A stretch of 64,000 nt of DNA from Acidobacteria bacterium Ga0074141 (GCA_001464665.1 LNDP01000014.1:62001-126000); one strand, 5' to 3'. Counted from the stretch's first letter, positions 33,872 to 42,520 are shown. The notes: a model not told the origin generated them from the letters alone. Program-made: numbers and translations.

Positions 33872-34117
33872 TCAGCTCTTGTGCTCCAAATGAAGCCGGC
33901 GGAGATTCTTGGCTCTGTCGAACTCTTTAATAGTTCCACTCCGCTCGCCCTTCTTCAATTCGCCGATAAGCGCGTGGGTCCGTTTCTCTTCATTCTCAAA
34001 ATGCCTGAGCGCCGTCCGAACGACCTCACTTACCGAGCTGTATTTACCAGTCGCGATCTGTTCGTTAATGAAAGCTTCGAAGTGATCACCTAAAAGGATA
34101 GAAGTATTACGTGCCAT
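33872..34117 (-). CDS. parD: ParD-family antitoxin
   Basis: 81 aa from ATG 34117. N-terminal ribbon-helix-helix: TSILLGDHFEAFINEQIATG, KYSSVSEVVRTALRHFENEE, then a charged C-terminal tail that would wrap the toxin. It neutralises the 33575 product and represses the pair. A 17-bp perfect palindrome (34132-34148) lies 15 bp upstream of the start. Confidence 0.92.
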   Translation of the reverse strand: MARNTSILLGDHFEAFINEQIATGKYSSVSEVVRTALRHFENEEKRTHALIGELKKGERSGTIKEFDRAKNLRRLHLEHKS

Positions 34118-34131
34118 AGCATCAATAGCGT

Positions 34132-34148
34132 ATACCAATGATTGGTAT
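34132..34148. promoter_or_regulatory. Palindromic operator of the parDE pair
   Basis: ATACCAAT-G-ATTGGTAT, perfect 8-bp arms, directly upstream of parD. Location and symmetry fit the binding site of a ribbon-helix-helix antitoxin. Binding is inferred. Confidence 0.65.
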
Positions 34149-34167
34149 TGCGTCAAAACTCATCCGC

Positions 34168-34929
34168 CTACCACGATTGCAGGTAGAACACGAAAGATCC
34201 GCTTGGCCGTAAGTACATGGTCATACGCTCACCATCGACAAAAAGCGATACGACAATGGCCGCCTCGTAGGTGTTAACTGCCATCGGTTCCGGACCGATT
34301 TGCGAAAGAAATCGATCAGGATTTGCTCCCTTAAGTACGCGTGCCCACAAGACTTTGTCAGCGCTATCTGTCGCGACAGCGTATAGCCGTCCGCCGTGGG
34401 AAATGAATCGAACTTCGCCAAAACTAGTAATAGCGATCTTTTCTGGCTTTGAATTTGGAGCAGCACTCACGATCTTACCACTCAAAGGCCCGTCGTCCAT
34501 CGAATAGATCAAGTGCGGCAGTATCTTGTCATTGAGTACTTGATCATTGAAATCCTTCGATATCGCTTCTATCTTCCCGTCGATATCCGCAAGCTTGTTC
34601 ACAAAGTTGATCGGTTCTCCCCGAAGAGCGACATACAGTTCGATCAACTTGAGCGTGCGTTCCAGCTCATGATCCGTAGGTCCGTGGCACGAATGAATTG
34701 CAGCCAACTGCTTTACGATCATGGGGATCAAGAAACGAGCGTTCGTTGAATCGTTTCCTGAAAGCAATGCATCGATCTTACGCTCCGGCCATTCGAAGTT
34801 CGTTGATGCCAGCCCGAAAAGATCGAGATGTTTAACGGTAAAGCAGTTTTTATCAGCGGACCGAGCTTCTACCGGCACGGAGACCCAAAGAAGCATCAAA
34901 AGAAGAAAAATGTGTCTGAAGCTTTTCAT
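34168..34929 (-). CDS. Secreted protein of unknown function
   Basis: 253 aa. Signal peptide 1-22 (HIFLLLMLLWVSVPVEA), then a helical region with Cys residues (KNCFTVKHLDLFGLAS, AAIHSCHGPTDHELER) and a C-terminal beta-rich half (FGEVRFISHGGRLYAVATDS, YLRPSGSFVFYLQSW). No family recognised. It sits between the ParDE and BrnTA modules; nothing ties it to either. Confidence 0.7.
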   Translation of the reverse strand: MKSFRHIFLLLMLLWVSVPVEARSADKNCFTVKHLDLFGLASTNFEWPERKIDALLSGNDSTNARFLIPMIVKQLAAIHSCHGPTDHELERTLKLIELYVALRGEPINFVNKLADIDGKIEAISKDFNDQVLNDKILPHLIYSMDDGPLSGKIVSAAPNSKPEKIAITSFGEVRFISHGGRLYAVATDSADKVLWARVLKGANPDRFLSQIGPEPMAVNTYEAAIVVSLFVDGERMTMYLRPSGSFVFYLQSW

Positions 34930-34947
34930 ACGTGGGCGAAAGACGGA

Positions 34948-35274
34948 TCAGACTTTCTCTAAACCAGCTTTGAGCCGGCGGAGGGCTTTTTTGTCTTTGA
35001 GGAGTTTTTCGAGCGGGACGGCCTTTTCCGTCTCTTCGATCGACTCGCGAAGTGTTTGATTTATGAGGGTCTGATATCCGGAACGCGACCGCTCAGCCTC
35101 GGCTTTGAAATGCTCGATGATGTCGGGGTCGAGCATGATCGTAATTGTCCGTTTGTTCTCTTTTTTCTTCAGTTCACCCAAAAAGGCAGGCCGCGTAATA
35201 CGCCTTAGGCCTCGCTTCCTCGCTTCCTCTGAGGTTTCGAGATATTCATAATCTTTATCTTTTGTATTGCTCAT
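34948..35274 (-). CDS. brnA: BrnA-type antitoxin
   Basis: 108 aa. Basic N terminus, then a ribbon-helix-helix: KRTITIMLDPDIIEHFKAEA, GYQTLINQTLRESIEE, and a C-terminal extension of about 30 aa (LEKLLKDKKALRRLKAG). It pairs with the BrnT gene immediately upstream, with a 20-bp overlap. BrnA binds its toxin and represses the operon in studied systems. Confidence 0.85.
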   Translation of the reverse strand: MSNTKDKDYEYLETSEEARKRGLRRITRPAFLGELKKKENKRTITIMLDPDIIEHFKAEAERSRSGYQTLINQTLRESIEETEKAVPLEKLLKDKKALRRLKAGLEKV

Positions 35275-35533
35275 ATTCCTTGATTGCCCACTTTTCAGCT
35301 TTCCAGGCGGTAATCAATCGCACATCGTCATCGTCATAGGTGAAAGTCAGATAAACCATTCCGTATTGAGCGGAAAACGCAATGAGATTTAGTCGAGTTT
35401 CCTCTTCGGTTGAATGTTCAACATCCTCAAAATAGACACCAAACGGATCATCAAATGCATCTGTCAGTAAAGCAAAATCGACCCGGTGTTCGTCTAGAAC
35501 CTTTAACCTTTTTCCTTCGTCCCATACAAACAT
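35255..35533 (-). CDS. brnT: BrnT-type toxin
   Basis: 92 aa from ATG 35533. BrnT/DUF497 pattern: MFVWDEGKRLKVLDEHRVDF, FDDPFGVYFEDVEHSTEE, YGMVYLTFTYDDDDVRLITA, and a C-terminal basic-aromatic segment (KWAIKEYEQYKR). RelE-fold ribonuclease in the characterised Brucella system. Toxin precedes antitoxin, the usual brnTA order. The two-gene module lies between pathway genes for kynurenine breakdown. Confidence 0.88.
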   Translation of the reverse strand: MFVWDEGKRLKVLDEHRVDFALLTDAFDDPFGVYFEDVEHSTEEETRLNLIAFSAQYGMVYLTFTYDDDDVRLITAWKAEKWAIKEYEQYKR

Positions 35534-35536
35534 AGA

Positions 35537-35556
35537 ATATATGTAGGATATATGTA
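35537..35556. promoter_or_regulatory. Direct-repeat candidate operator of brnTA
   Basis: Two copies of ATATATGTA (35537-35545 and 35548-35556) separated by GG lie immediately upstream of the brnT start. AT-rich and positioned for repression by BrnA; inferred. Confidence 0.4.
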
Positions 35557-35568
35557 TGTCAATAAAAT

Positions 35569-36081
35569 TTAGCTTACGACAGGCGGCGGCTGCATTACAG
35601 TGCCGCAAGCGTTGCAGGTGCGGAGGTCTTGGCTACCGTAGAACTTTTCGAAGACGCCCTGGAATTGGGTCGTGATGTCGCCTAGCTGGAAATATTCTTC
35701 GTAGAGCTTTTCGTTGCAGTTTTCGCAATACCAGAGCAGGCCGTCGAGTTCGCCGGGGCGGCGTTTGCGTTCGATGACGAGGCCGATAGTGTTCTCGCCG
35801 CGGATCGGGTTGTGCGGGATTCGCGGCGGGAGCAGAAACATCTCGCCTTCGCGGATCGTGACATCGACCGGCTTGCCGTCCTCTTGTATTTTCACAAGCA
35901 GATCGCCCTCAAGCTGATAGAAAAGCTCTTCGCCCTCATCCCAGTGATAATCTTTCCGCGAGTTTGGCCCGCCGACGACCATCACGATAAAATCCTCGTT
36001 CTGATAAACACACTGATTCCCAACCGGCGGCTTGAGCAGGTGCCGATGCTCATCGATCCATTGTTTGAAATTGAAGGGCAT
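35569..36081 (-). CDS. haao: 3-hydroxyanthranilate 3,4-dioxygenase
   Basis: 170 aa from ATG 36081 (ATG 36090 also possible). Cupin with FIVMVVGGPNSRKDYHWDEGEELFYQ (iron ligands His and Glu), LLPPRIPHNPIRGENTIGLV, and the C-terminal rubredoxin-like CENCNE..CNACG metal site that marks bacterial forms. It opens the ring of 3-hydroxyanthranilate to ACMS, the substrate of the decarboxylase at 32503. Its stop lies 35 bp upstream of the brnT start. Confidence 0.95.
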   Translation of the reverse strand: MPFNFKQWIDEHRHLLKPPVGNQCVYQNEDFIVMVVGGPNSRKDYHWDEGEELFYQLEGDLLVKIQEDGKPVDVTIREGEMFLLPPRIPHNPIRGENTIGLVIERKRRPGELDGLLWYCENCNEKLYEEYFQLGDITTQFQGVFEKFYGSQDLRTCNACGTVMQPPPVVS

Positions 36082-36134
36082 TCGCAACATTCCGCTATTC
36101 TATCCGCGAAGCCCAACAAATGCACGAAAAGCAA

Positions 36135-36686
36135 TCAAAGCATCGCTAGTTTCTCCACCGTGCGCCAGTTTCGGGCGGTGGTTTGCACCTTTAGTTTTTT
36201 TTCGATGAAGCCTTTGCCGAGCAAGCTGTTGGCGACACCTAATTTCAGGTGGCAATAGATCTCGCGACCGAGAATGGTGAAGCGTTCATCGTTTGTTTGA
36301 TTGGCTAGGAGTTGCTGCTGTTTATCAGCCGGCATTCCTTCTTTTAGAAAGAGAACGTGCATTTCTTTGTGGCTTTCGAACTGGCCGGCGAAGGGGTTAC
36401 TTTCGAGGATGGTTTTAATGTGCCGCTGTTCGCGGACCATTACCGGAATAGATCTGCCGAAGGTGTTTTGGATGGCTGCTTCGATCTGAATCGTGAGGGC
36501 TATTTCGAGCGTTTCGCCCTTATTTACGTGCGGGCTACTGACACTGTCGAATGCCAGGTTGCCGCTGTTGATGTAGCTCGCAACGTTGTCGAAATGGAGA
36601 GCTTCGAACATTGCCCGAAGCTCTTCCATTTTGATCATCGTATTGCCGCCGACATTAATGCCGCGGAGGAGAGCAATATGTCTCAT
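36135..36686 (-). CDS. DUF1697 family protein
   Basis: 183 aa. HIALLRGINVGGNTMIKMEE, ALHFDNVASYINSGNLAF, then IEAAIQNTFGRSIPVMVREQ and a C-terminal AMNWRTVEKL-like end (ARNWRTVEKLAML); typical DUF1697. Function unknown in the family. Residues about 48-60 (SVSSPHVNKGE) come from a repeat-like stretch at 36515-36544 shared with 57311-57357, an apparent in-frame insertion. Confidence 0.88.
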   Translation of the reverse strand: MRHIALLRGINVGGNTMIKMEELRAMFEALHFDNVASYINSGNLAFDSVSSPHVNKGETLEIALTIQIEAAIQNTFGRSIPVMVREQRHIKTILESNPFAGQFESHKEMHVLFLKEGMPADKQQQLLANQTNDERFTILGREIYCHLKLGVANSLLGKGFIEKKLKVQTTARNWRTVEKLAML

Positions 36687-36692
36687 GTTCGA

Positions 36693-36725
36693 CGAACTGG
36701 CCGCCCGCTTACGCAGGCGGTTCTA
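36693..36725. repeat. Repeat family B, full copy
   Basis: Matches 10518-10550 for essentially its whole length (CGAACTGGCCGCCCGCTTAC then GCAGGCGGTTCT). It fills the gap between the DUF1697 and alcohol dehydrogenase genes and can form a GCCGCC/GGCGG hairpin. Confidence 0.7.
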
Positions 36726-36726
36726 A

Positions 36727-37803
36727 CTAGGCGTTCGCCATGTCTATGACAAAGCGGTAGCGGACGTCGGCTTTTACGGTGCGGTCATAGGCCGTGTCTA
36801 TGTATTCGGGTTTGATCAGCTCGATGTCGGAGGTGATGCCGTGCTTGGCGCAGAAATCGAGCATCTCCTGTGTCTCGGGAATGCCGCCGATCAATGAGCC
36901 GGCAAGCACCTTGTTACCGCCGATCAACGAGAATGCATTTAGCGGGACAGGCTCGGTCGGAACACCGACGATGACCATCACGCCGTTGAGTCCGAGCAAT
37001 GCGAGGTAGGCGTTGTAATCATGATTTGCGGAGATGGTGTCGAGGATGAAGTCGAAGCTTCCGGCCACGGCTGTGCGGGCCTCGTCGTCGCGGATATTGA
37101 CGAAGTTATGTGCGCCGAGTTTCTTCGCATCTTCTTCTTTTGCCGGTGACGTGCTGAGCACCGTAACTTCGGCTCGCATCGCGACGGCAAGTTTCACGCC
37201 CATGTGGCCGAGCCCGCCAAGTCCGGCGACGGCGACCTTTTTGCCCGGCCCGACACCCCATTTCTTGAGCGGCGAATAGGTCGTAATCCCGGCACAAAGC
37301 AGCGGAGCGACGCCCGGCAGGTCTGACTGTGGGGCATCTACGTTCAACGCATAATCCTCATCAACGACGTAATGCTTCGAATATCCGCCGTAGGTTGGCG
37401 TCGTCCGGTCCATCTCGGTGCTGTTGTAGGTCTGGGCCGAGCCCTTGATGCAGTATTGCTCGACGCCGTGGTGGCAGGCTCCGCATTCGCGGCAGCTATC
37501 GACGAAACAACCGATGCCGGCGATATCGCCTTCCTTGAATTTTGTCACATCGCCGCCGACCTTCGTCACGCGGCCAACGATCTCGTGGCCGGGAACCATT
37601 GGAAAAATCGACGGGATCATCGGCTCCCATTCGGCGCGTGCCTGATGGATGTCCGAGTGGCAAATGCCAGCGTAAAGTATGTCGATAAGAATATCTTTCG
37701 GGCCGACCTCGCGGCGTTGAAACTCAAACGGTTCAAAACTGGCCTCTGGCCCCGAAACTGCGAAACCGCGAGTCGCGATCCCTTCTGCTGCTGGTGCTGT
37801 CAT
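36727..37803 (-). CDS. Zinc-dependent NAD(P) alcohol dehydrogenase (CAD/YahK type)
   Basis: 358 aa, medium-chain dehydrogenase. Catalytic zinc GICHSDIHQ and GHEIVGRV; structural zinc four-Cys loop DSCRECGACHHGVEQYC; cofactor GLGGLGHMGVKLA; STSPAKEEDAKKLGAHNFV. It reduces aldehydes or oxidises primary alcohols. Neighbouring ring-cleavage genes suggest an aldehyde intermediate but nothing proves it. Confidence 0.93.
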   Translation of the reverse strand: MTAPAAEGIATRGFAVSGPEASFEPFEFQRREVGPKDILIDILYAGICHSDIHQARAEWEPMIPSIFPMVPGHEIVGRVTKVGGDVTKFKEGDIAGIGCFVDSCRECGACHHGVEQYCIKGSAQTYNSTEMDRTTPTYGGYSKHYVVDEDYALNVDAPQSDLPGVAPLLCAGITTYSPLKKWGVGPGKKVAVAGLGGLGHMGVKLAVAMRAEVTVLSTSPAKEEDAKKLGAHNFVNIRDDEARTAVAGSFDFILDTISANHDYNAYLALLGLNGVMVIVGVPTEPVPLNAFSLIGGNKVLAGSLIGGIPETQEMLDFCAKHGITSDIELIKPEYIDTAYDRTVKADVRYRFVIDMANA

Positions 37804-37897
37804 TTTTATCTCCCTTATAGTGTTGTTTACCCACGAAACTAGCGAAAAATTGCTATCTAAATTACGTCGTGTATTTTGTGCTTTTCGTGGGCGACCA

Positions 37898-38320
37898 TTA
37901 TTCGATTGTCGCGATGACCTTCAGTTCTATGGCGATCGGCGTTGGTAGCGAGCTTATCTCAACGGTCGTCCGACACGGACGATTCTCGGCAAAATACTCG
38001 GCGTAGATTTTATTATACACGGGAAAGTCGGCCTTCATGTTTGTCAGGAAGACCGTCACATCGACTATTTGGTCCCAGGACGAACCCGCATCTTCGAGGA
38101 TATAGCGGACGTTCTGGAAAACGGACCGGCACTGCGTTTCGATGTCATAAGCGACGATCTCGCCGGCGTCGTTAAGTTCAACGCCGGGTATCCTTTTCTC
38201 ACCCCGAGTCCGCGGCCCGACGCCCGAAAGAAAAAGCAGATCGCCGACGCGGCGTGCGTGCGGATAAAGCCCGACCGGCTCCGGTGCCCGGGAAGACTCA
38301 ACGGCAGTTCGTTCGCTCAT
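37898..38320 (-). CDS. RidA-family protein, candidate 2-aminomuconate deaminase
   Basis: 140 aa. YjgF/RidA trimer fold: YPHARRVGDLLFLSGVGPRT, NVRYILEDAGSSWDQIVDVT, FLTNMKADFPVYNKIYAEYF, ENRPCRTTVEISSLP with the conserved Arg. Members beside kynurenine-pathway genes act as 2-aminomuconate deaminase; the pathway set here supports that role over general imine hydrolysis. Confidence 0.85.
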   Translation of the reverse strand: MSERTAVESSRAPEPVGLYPHARRVGDLLFLSGVGPRTRGEKRIPGVELNDAGEIVAYDIETQCRSVFQNVRYILEDAGSSWDQIVDVTVFLTNMKADFPVYNKIYAEYFAENRPCRTTVEISSLPTPIAIELKVIATIE

Positions 38321-38412
38321 AGGCGGATTGTATCGCAGTTTGCGGGCAGCGGGAACTGATCGTGAATACCATTCAATTGGCGTTCACAACTAAAAAGCGT
38401 CAAAATCCCCAT

Positions 38413-39714
38413 ATGGAAAGAATCATCCTTGAGATCGTTCTCATTGGTGCGCTGATCATTATTAACGGGCTCTTTTCGATGACTGAGCTCGCAGTTGTTT
38501 CCGCAAGGCGAATGCGCCTTCAGTCTGCGGCCGACGGCGGCAGCAAGGGAGCGGCCGCGGCGGTCGAACTGCAGGAACGGCCGGAGCGGTTTCTTTCGGC
38601 GGTGCAGATCGGCATCACGCTCGTCGGCATTCTTTCCGGTGCATTTGGCGGAGCGTTGCTTTCGCAGGAGGTTGCGGGCCTGGTCGCGACAGTTCCGGTG
38701 CTTGAGCCTTACGCTTCGACCATCGGGTTCGGTATCGTGATCCTCATAATCACATATTTTACTTTGGTCATCGGCGAGCTCGTTCCCAAGAACATTGCTC
38801 TAAATATGCCGGAGCGTGTTGCGGCTTTCTTCTCTCGGCCGCTGCGGTTCATTTCAAAGCTGACGGCTCCGGTCGTTTGGCTGCTGAGCCGCTCGACGAG
38901 GATGATCCTTGGGCTTTTTCGCATATCGGAAGCTTCGGAAAGTGTGATGACCGAGGAGGAGATCAAGGCCCACATTGCCCAAGGGGCGGAGATCGGCGTT
39001 TTTCACTCAAGCGAGAAGGAATTGATCGACAGCGTGCTTCGGCTCGATGACCTGCGGGCGACCGCCCTGATGACCTCAAGGGTGAAGATCGAGTGGATCA
39101 ATCTGGATGACGACCCCGAAGCGAACATTCAGCGATTGGCAGGAAGCAGCTATTCCCGACTACCGGCTGGTCGTGGAACCCTAGACGAACTTGCAGGCGT
39201 TATTGAGAAGCGAGATGTGCTTGTTCAATTGCTCGAGAATCGCGAGGTCGATCTCTCGGTCGTGCTCCGCGAGCCGACGTTTATCCCGGAGACCGTTACG
39301 GCCCTTGAACTGCTCGGCGTTTTTAAGAACACGGCGTCGGACATGGCGTTCATCGTTGACGAATTCGGTTCGATCGAAGGCTTGGTCACACTGAAAGATG
39401 TGCTCGAAGAGATCGTCGGCGACTTTCCGGTCGGCGGAGTCGAACACGGCAACGTGGTCGTCCGCGAAGACGGTTCGCTTCTGATCGATGGGAGCATGCC
39501 GGTCGATGAATTTCTCGAAGCCATCGGCATCAAAGGCCATCCCGCTGGCGAACGCGGAATGTATCAAACGCTGGCCGGTTTTGTACTGACGCGGCTAGAA
39601 AAGCTACCTCACGAAGGCGACCACTTCACCTGGAACGGCCGCCGCTTTGAGGTCGTAGACATGGACGGCCGCCGGGTTGATAAGGTGCTTGTGTCAGCCG
39701 CCCCAGATGAATAG
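38413..39714 (+). CDS. CNNM/CorC-type hemolysin-family membrane protein
   Basis: 433 aa from ATG 38413 (a GTG at 38362 would extend it). DUF21 membrane domain with about four hydrophobic segments (ILEIVLIGALIIINGLFSMT, IGFGIVILIITYFTLVIGEL), two CBS domains (SYSRLPAGRGTLDELAGVIE, DMAFIVDEFGSIEGLVTLKD) and a C-terminal CorC_HlyC domain (PVDEFLEAIG..DHFTWNGRRFEV). Implicated in Mg2+/Co2+ transport in relatives. Single gene. Confidence 0.93.
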   Translation: MERIILEIVLIGALIIINGLFSMTELAVVSARRMRLQSAADGGSKGAAAAVELQERPERFLSAVQIGITLVGILSGAFGGALLSQEVAGLVATVPVLEPYASTIGFGIVILIITYFTLVIGELVPKNIALNMPERVAAFFSRPLRFISKLTAPVVWLLSRSTRMILGLFRISEASESVMTEEEIKAHIAQGAEIGVFHSSEKELIDSVLRLDDLRATALMTSRVKIEWINLDDDPEANIQRLAGSSYSRLPAGRGTLDELAGVIEKRDVLVQLLENREVDLSVVLREPTFIPETVTALELLGVFKNTASDMAFIVDEFGSIEGLVTLKDVLEEIVGDFPVGGVEHGNVVVREDGSLLIDGSMPVDEFLEAIGIKGHPAGERGMYQTLAGFVLTRLEKLPHEGDHFTWNGRRFEVVDMDGRRVDKVLVSAAPDE

Positions 39715-39723
39715 GGACGCGAA

Positions 39724-41046
39724 TTATTTGCTGCCTTTTTCAGCCCAAATTTGAACGAGATTGACGAGCATCTCGGTTGATTTCTCAAGGCCGCGTCGTG
39801 AGTTCCATTCGAGCTTTCCGTGGAAGTTGTGCCCGCCGGTGAAGAGGTTTGGCGTCGGGAGGCCGCGGGCGGTCAAACGCGAGCCATCGGTGCCGCCGCG
39901 GATGGGCTTCATCTTTGGCGTAACACCTGCCCGTCGTGAGGCTTCCTGTGCATATTCGACGAGCTGCGGATGCTTTTTCAGCTCTTCTTTCATATTCAGA
40001 TAGCCGAGCCGAACTTCCATCTCGGCTCCGACGTTCGGAAACTTTTTCTTCGTTTCATCCAGCATCGAACGGATCATTTTTTCCTGTTCATCGACCCCGG
40101 ACATATCGAAATGCCGGAGCAGAACGCGGACGACAGATGTTTCAATATCGAGCGTCGAGTTATACGGATGAACAAAGCCGACGCGGCCCTCGGTAGTTTC
40201 GGGCCGAGGAACTTTCGGATCATTGAAACGCGTAAGAAAATCAGCCGCCGCAAACGATGAATTGACCAGGATGCCCTTTGCATAGCCCGGATGCGTGGAC
40301 ATTCCGCGAAAGGTGATGGTCGCGGTCTTTGCGGTCCAGGTCTCGTCGGAGATCTCGCCGATCTCGCCGCCATCGACGGTGTAGGCGTATTTCGCACCCC
40401 AGCCTTCGATGTCGAACAGGTCCATCGGGCCGCCGACCTCTTCATCCGGCGTGAAGGCGATGGAGATGTTGCCGTGTTTGAGCTTCGGATTCTTGTTCAA
40501 AATATCGAGCATCGTCAATATCGCCGCGATGCCTGCTTTGTCGTCAGAGCCGAGCAGCGTCGTGCCGTCGGCAGTGATGATGTCGTCGCCGATCAGGCCT
40601 GTGAGCGCCGGATTTCTTTCGACTGTGATCACCTGTGTTTTATCGTTCGGCAAAACGATGTCGCCGCCCTGATAGTTTTTGTGGATGATCGCGTTGACGT
40701 TCTCGCCCGAGACCGCCGGTGAGGTGTCCATGTGGGCGATGAAGCCGATCGTCGGGACCTTTTCATTGTCCGGCAAATTGCCGGGCACGAAACCATAAAC
40801 GATGCCCTCTTTGCTGATCCGAACATTCTGAACACCTACCGCCCTTAGTTCACTCTCCAACATCCGCGCAAGCACCAACTGCTTCTCCGTGCTCGGATAC
40901 TTGCCAGCTTCCTCAGCCGACTGAGTATCGATCTTCACATACCGCAGAAATCGATCCATCGCGGTCTCCGAAGGTGGCTTTGTCTGGCCGAAAACGGAAA
41001 CGGAAAACAGGAGAGCGAGCGAAAAGAGCAGAAAGATCCTTTTCAT
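39724..41046 (-). CDS. pepT: Peptidase T-like aminotripeptidase with a signal peptide
   Basis: 440 aa. M20 metallopeptidase: FIAHMDTSP (zinc), GDDIITADGTTLLGSDDKAGIA (bridging Asp), FTPDEEVGGPMDLFD, and C-terminal PIRGGTDGSRLTARGLPTPN, FTGGHNFHGKLEW. Two-zinc aminopeptidase releasing the N-terminal residue of tripeptides. Residues 1-21 (MKRIFLLFSLALLFSVSVFG) form a clear signal peptide, unlike the cytosolic E. coli enzyme, so it likely works in the periplasm. Confidence 0.93.
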   Translation of the reverse strand: MKRIFLLFSLALLFSVSVFGQTKPPSETAMDRFLRYVKIDTQSAEEAGKYPSTEKQLVLARMLESELRAVGVQNVRISKEGIVYGFVPGNLPDNEKVPTIGFIAHMDTSPAVSGENVNAIIHKNYQGGDIVLPNDKTQVITVERNPALTGLIGDDIITADGTTLLGSDDKAGIAAILTMLDILNKNPKLKHGNISIAFTPDEEVGGPMDLFDIEGWGAKYAYTVDGGEIGEISDETWTAKTATITFRGMSTHPGYAKGILVNSSFAAADFLTRFNDPKVPRPETTEGRVGFVHPYNSTLDIETSVVRVLLRHFDMSGVDEQEKMIRSMLDETKKKFPNVGAEMEVRLGYLNMKEELKKHPQLVEYAQEASRRAGVTPKMKPIRGGTDGSRLTARGLPTPNLFTGGHNFHGKLEWNSRRGLEKSTEMLVNLVQIWAEKGSK

Positions 41047-41078
41047 AATGCGAAATATATCAAAAAGGAGAGCGTTGT

Positions 41079-41102
41079 CAGAACCGCCTGCGTGGCCGGG
41101 CG
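41079..41102. repeat. Repeat family B, partial copy (reverse orientation)
   Basis: CAGAACCGCCTGCGTGGCCG corresponds to the reverse complement of the family B element with an internal loss. The remainder of the 41047-41256 gap shows no gene. Confidence 0.45.
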
Positions 41103-41256
41103 TTTTTCACGCCTAGTATCGCAACAAAAAAACCGGTACTGCCAGGATGCTATTAGATGTGGTCACTAAATATCGCTATATCGCTGCACTGCAATTTTGA
41201 GGGTATAATGCATCAGGTGCTTGAGAAGTGCGAAACGGCCCAACGTCCGGAGGGAT

Positions 41257-42369
41257 ATGAAACGATATTTTGTGCAATTTACGTTGTTTGCTCAAAAAAT
41301 ATTGACGATCCTAATTTTCACGACGGCTCTTTGTTTTCCCGTCCTGACTCAGGAAAATGAGAGGCTGTTTGTTTTCGAAGATGATGGCTTTTGGGGATTC
41401 ACCGACGTTGTTGGAAAGGTCGTCGTAAAACCGAAATTTGACCTTGTAGAGGAATTCTCGGAAGGCCTTGCCCGCGCGTATATTTGCACCGATGACATCC
41501 GGCCGGGATGGGGGTTTATCAATAGAACGGGATCGGTCGTGATAAACCCTACTTTCGTTAATGCTGCCGACTTTTCGGAAGGATTGGCAGCCGTGATGGA
41601 TGAGCAACGGAAATGGGGCTTCATTGATCAAACCGGGACATATTCTATTTCGCCTCAGTTTTCTTTCTTCGAGGCGGACGAAAAACGCTTTTCTGAGGGC
41701 CTCGCCGCCGTCAAGGTCAACGACAAATACGGGTACATAGATAAAACAGGGAAATTCGTGATCGAGCCGAAATTTGACGATGCGGAACCGTTTTCCGAAG
41801 GGCTTGCCGAAATAAAAGTCGGGGAGAAGTGGGGCTTCATTAATAAGAATGGTGGATTTGTCATCAAACCACAGTTTGGTCTTACCGTTGGTTTTGCCGA
41901 AGGCTTGGCCCGAGTGAATATCGGTTACGTATTTGGATGGAACGACGAAGATCCAAACTATCGTAAAGGAAAATGGGGCTTTGTCGATAGGAGAGGTAGC
42001 GTTGTGATTCCGGCTCGTTATGACTTCGCAACTAGTTTCTTCGACGGGATGGCAGTAGTACGTGTCGGGGAAAAGCACGGTTTTATAGATAGGTCTGGAA
42101 AACTAGTAATCAAAATGATCTTTGAAGATGCCTCTCCATTCTTTGGTGGATTGGCCGCCGTTGAGATCGACGATAAGTGGGGATACATAGACAAGGCGGG
42201 CAGGTTTGTTATCCCGCCCCAATTCGAGGATGCGGCAGCTTTTAAAGATGGCGTTGCATCCGTTGCCTTCGATCGGTTCACAGAAGGCCGCATCGATAAA
42301 TCCGGTAAAGTGCTTTGGAAGCGGGTTGAAACGAGACGAGTGTTTTCGTCCAAACCGTGTCCTCGTTGA
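41257..42369 (+). CDS. Secreted WG-repeat protein
   Basis: 370 aa from ATG 41257, with GGAGGG at 41249-41254. A hydrophobic export segment near residues 9-28 (LFAQKILTILIFTTALCF). The rest is about nine WG repeats of ~40 aa: kWGFIn..G..VI.P.F..a..FsEGLA.V, e.g. KWGFINKNGGFVIKPQFG. These form beta-rich scaffolds for protein or ligand binding; no enzyme motif. The last repeat ends GRIDKSGKVLWKR. Confidence 0.9.
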   Translation: MKRYFVQFTLFAQKILTILIFTTALCFPVLTQENERLFVFEDDGFWGFTDVVGKVVVKPKFDLVEEFSEGLARAYICTDDIRPGWGFINRTGSVVINPTFVNAADFSEGLAAVMDEQRKWGFIDQTGTYSISPQFSFFEADEKRFSEGLAAVKVNDKYGYIDKTGKFVIEPKFDDAEPFSEGLAEIKVGEKWGFINKNGGFVIKPQFGLTVGFAEGLARVNIGYVFGWNDEDPNYRKGKWGFVDRRGSVVIPARYDFATSFFDGMAVVRVGEKHGFIDRSGKLVIKMIFEDASPFFGGLAAVEIDDKWGYIDKAGRFVIPPQFEDAAAFKDGVASVAFDRFTEGRIDKSGKVLWKRVETRRVFSSKPCPR

Positions 42370-42450
42370 ATGGTGCTGTTAAACCTATTGCCAAGAAACT
42401 GAATGGACGACGCTCGTCCGTAGGCATTTACAGATCTGAAGTTCTGCGCG

Positions 42451-42514
42451 GACATTCTTCTTTTCCGTAAAGAATTTCAACACTTCGAAGCCGCCTTCGT
42501 GGCTGATGCCGCGG
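42451..42514 (-). repeat. Duplicated 3' end of the aldehyde dehydrogenase gene
   Basis: Minus-strand reading GISHEGGFEVLKFFTEKKNV versus GIGREGGFEALKFFTEEKNV at the true gene end (42930-42989): 16 of 20 residues agree. It lies directly beyond the stop of the small membrane protein gene, so that gene sits between the intact ALDH and a worn copy of its tail. The surrounding 42370-42520 holds no other gene. Confidence 0.85.
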
Positions 42515-42520
42515 TTTTTA

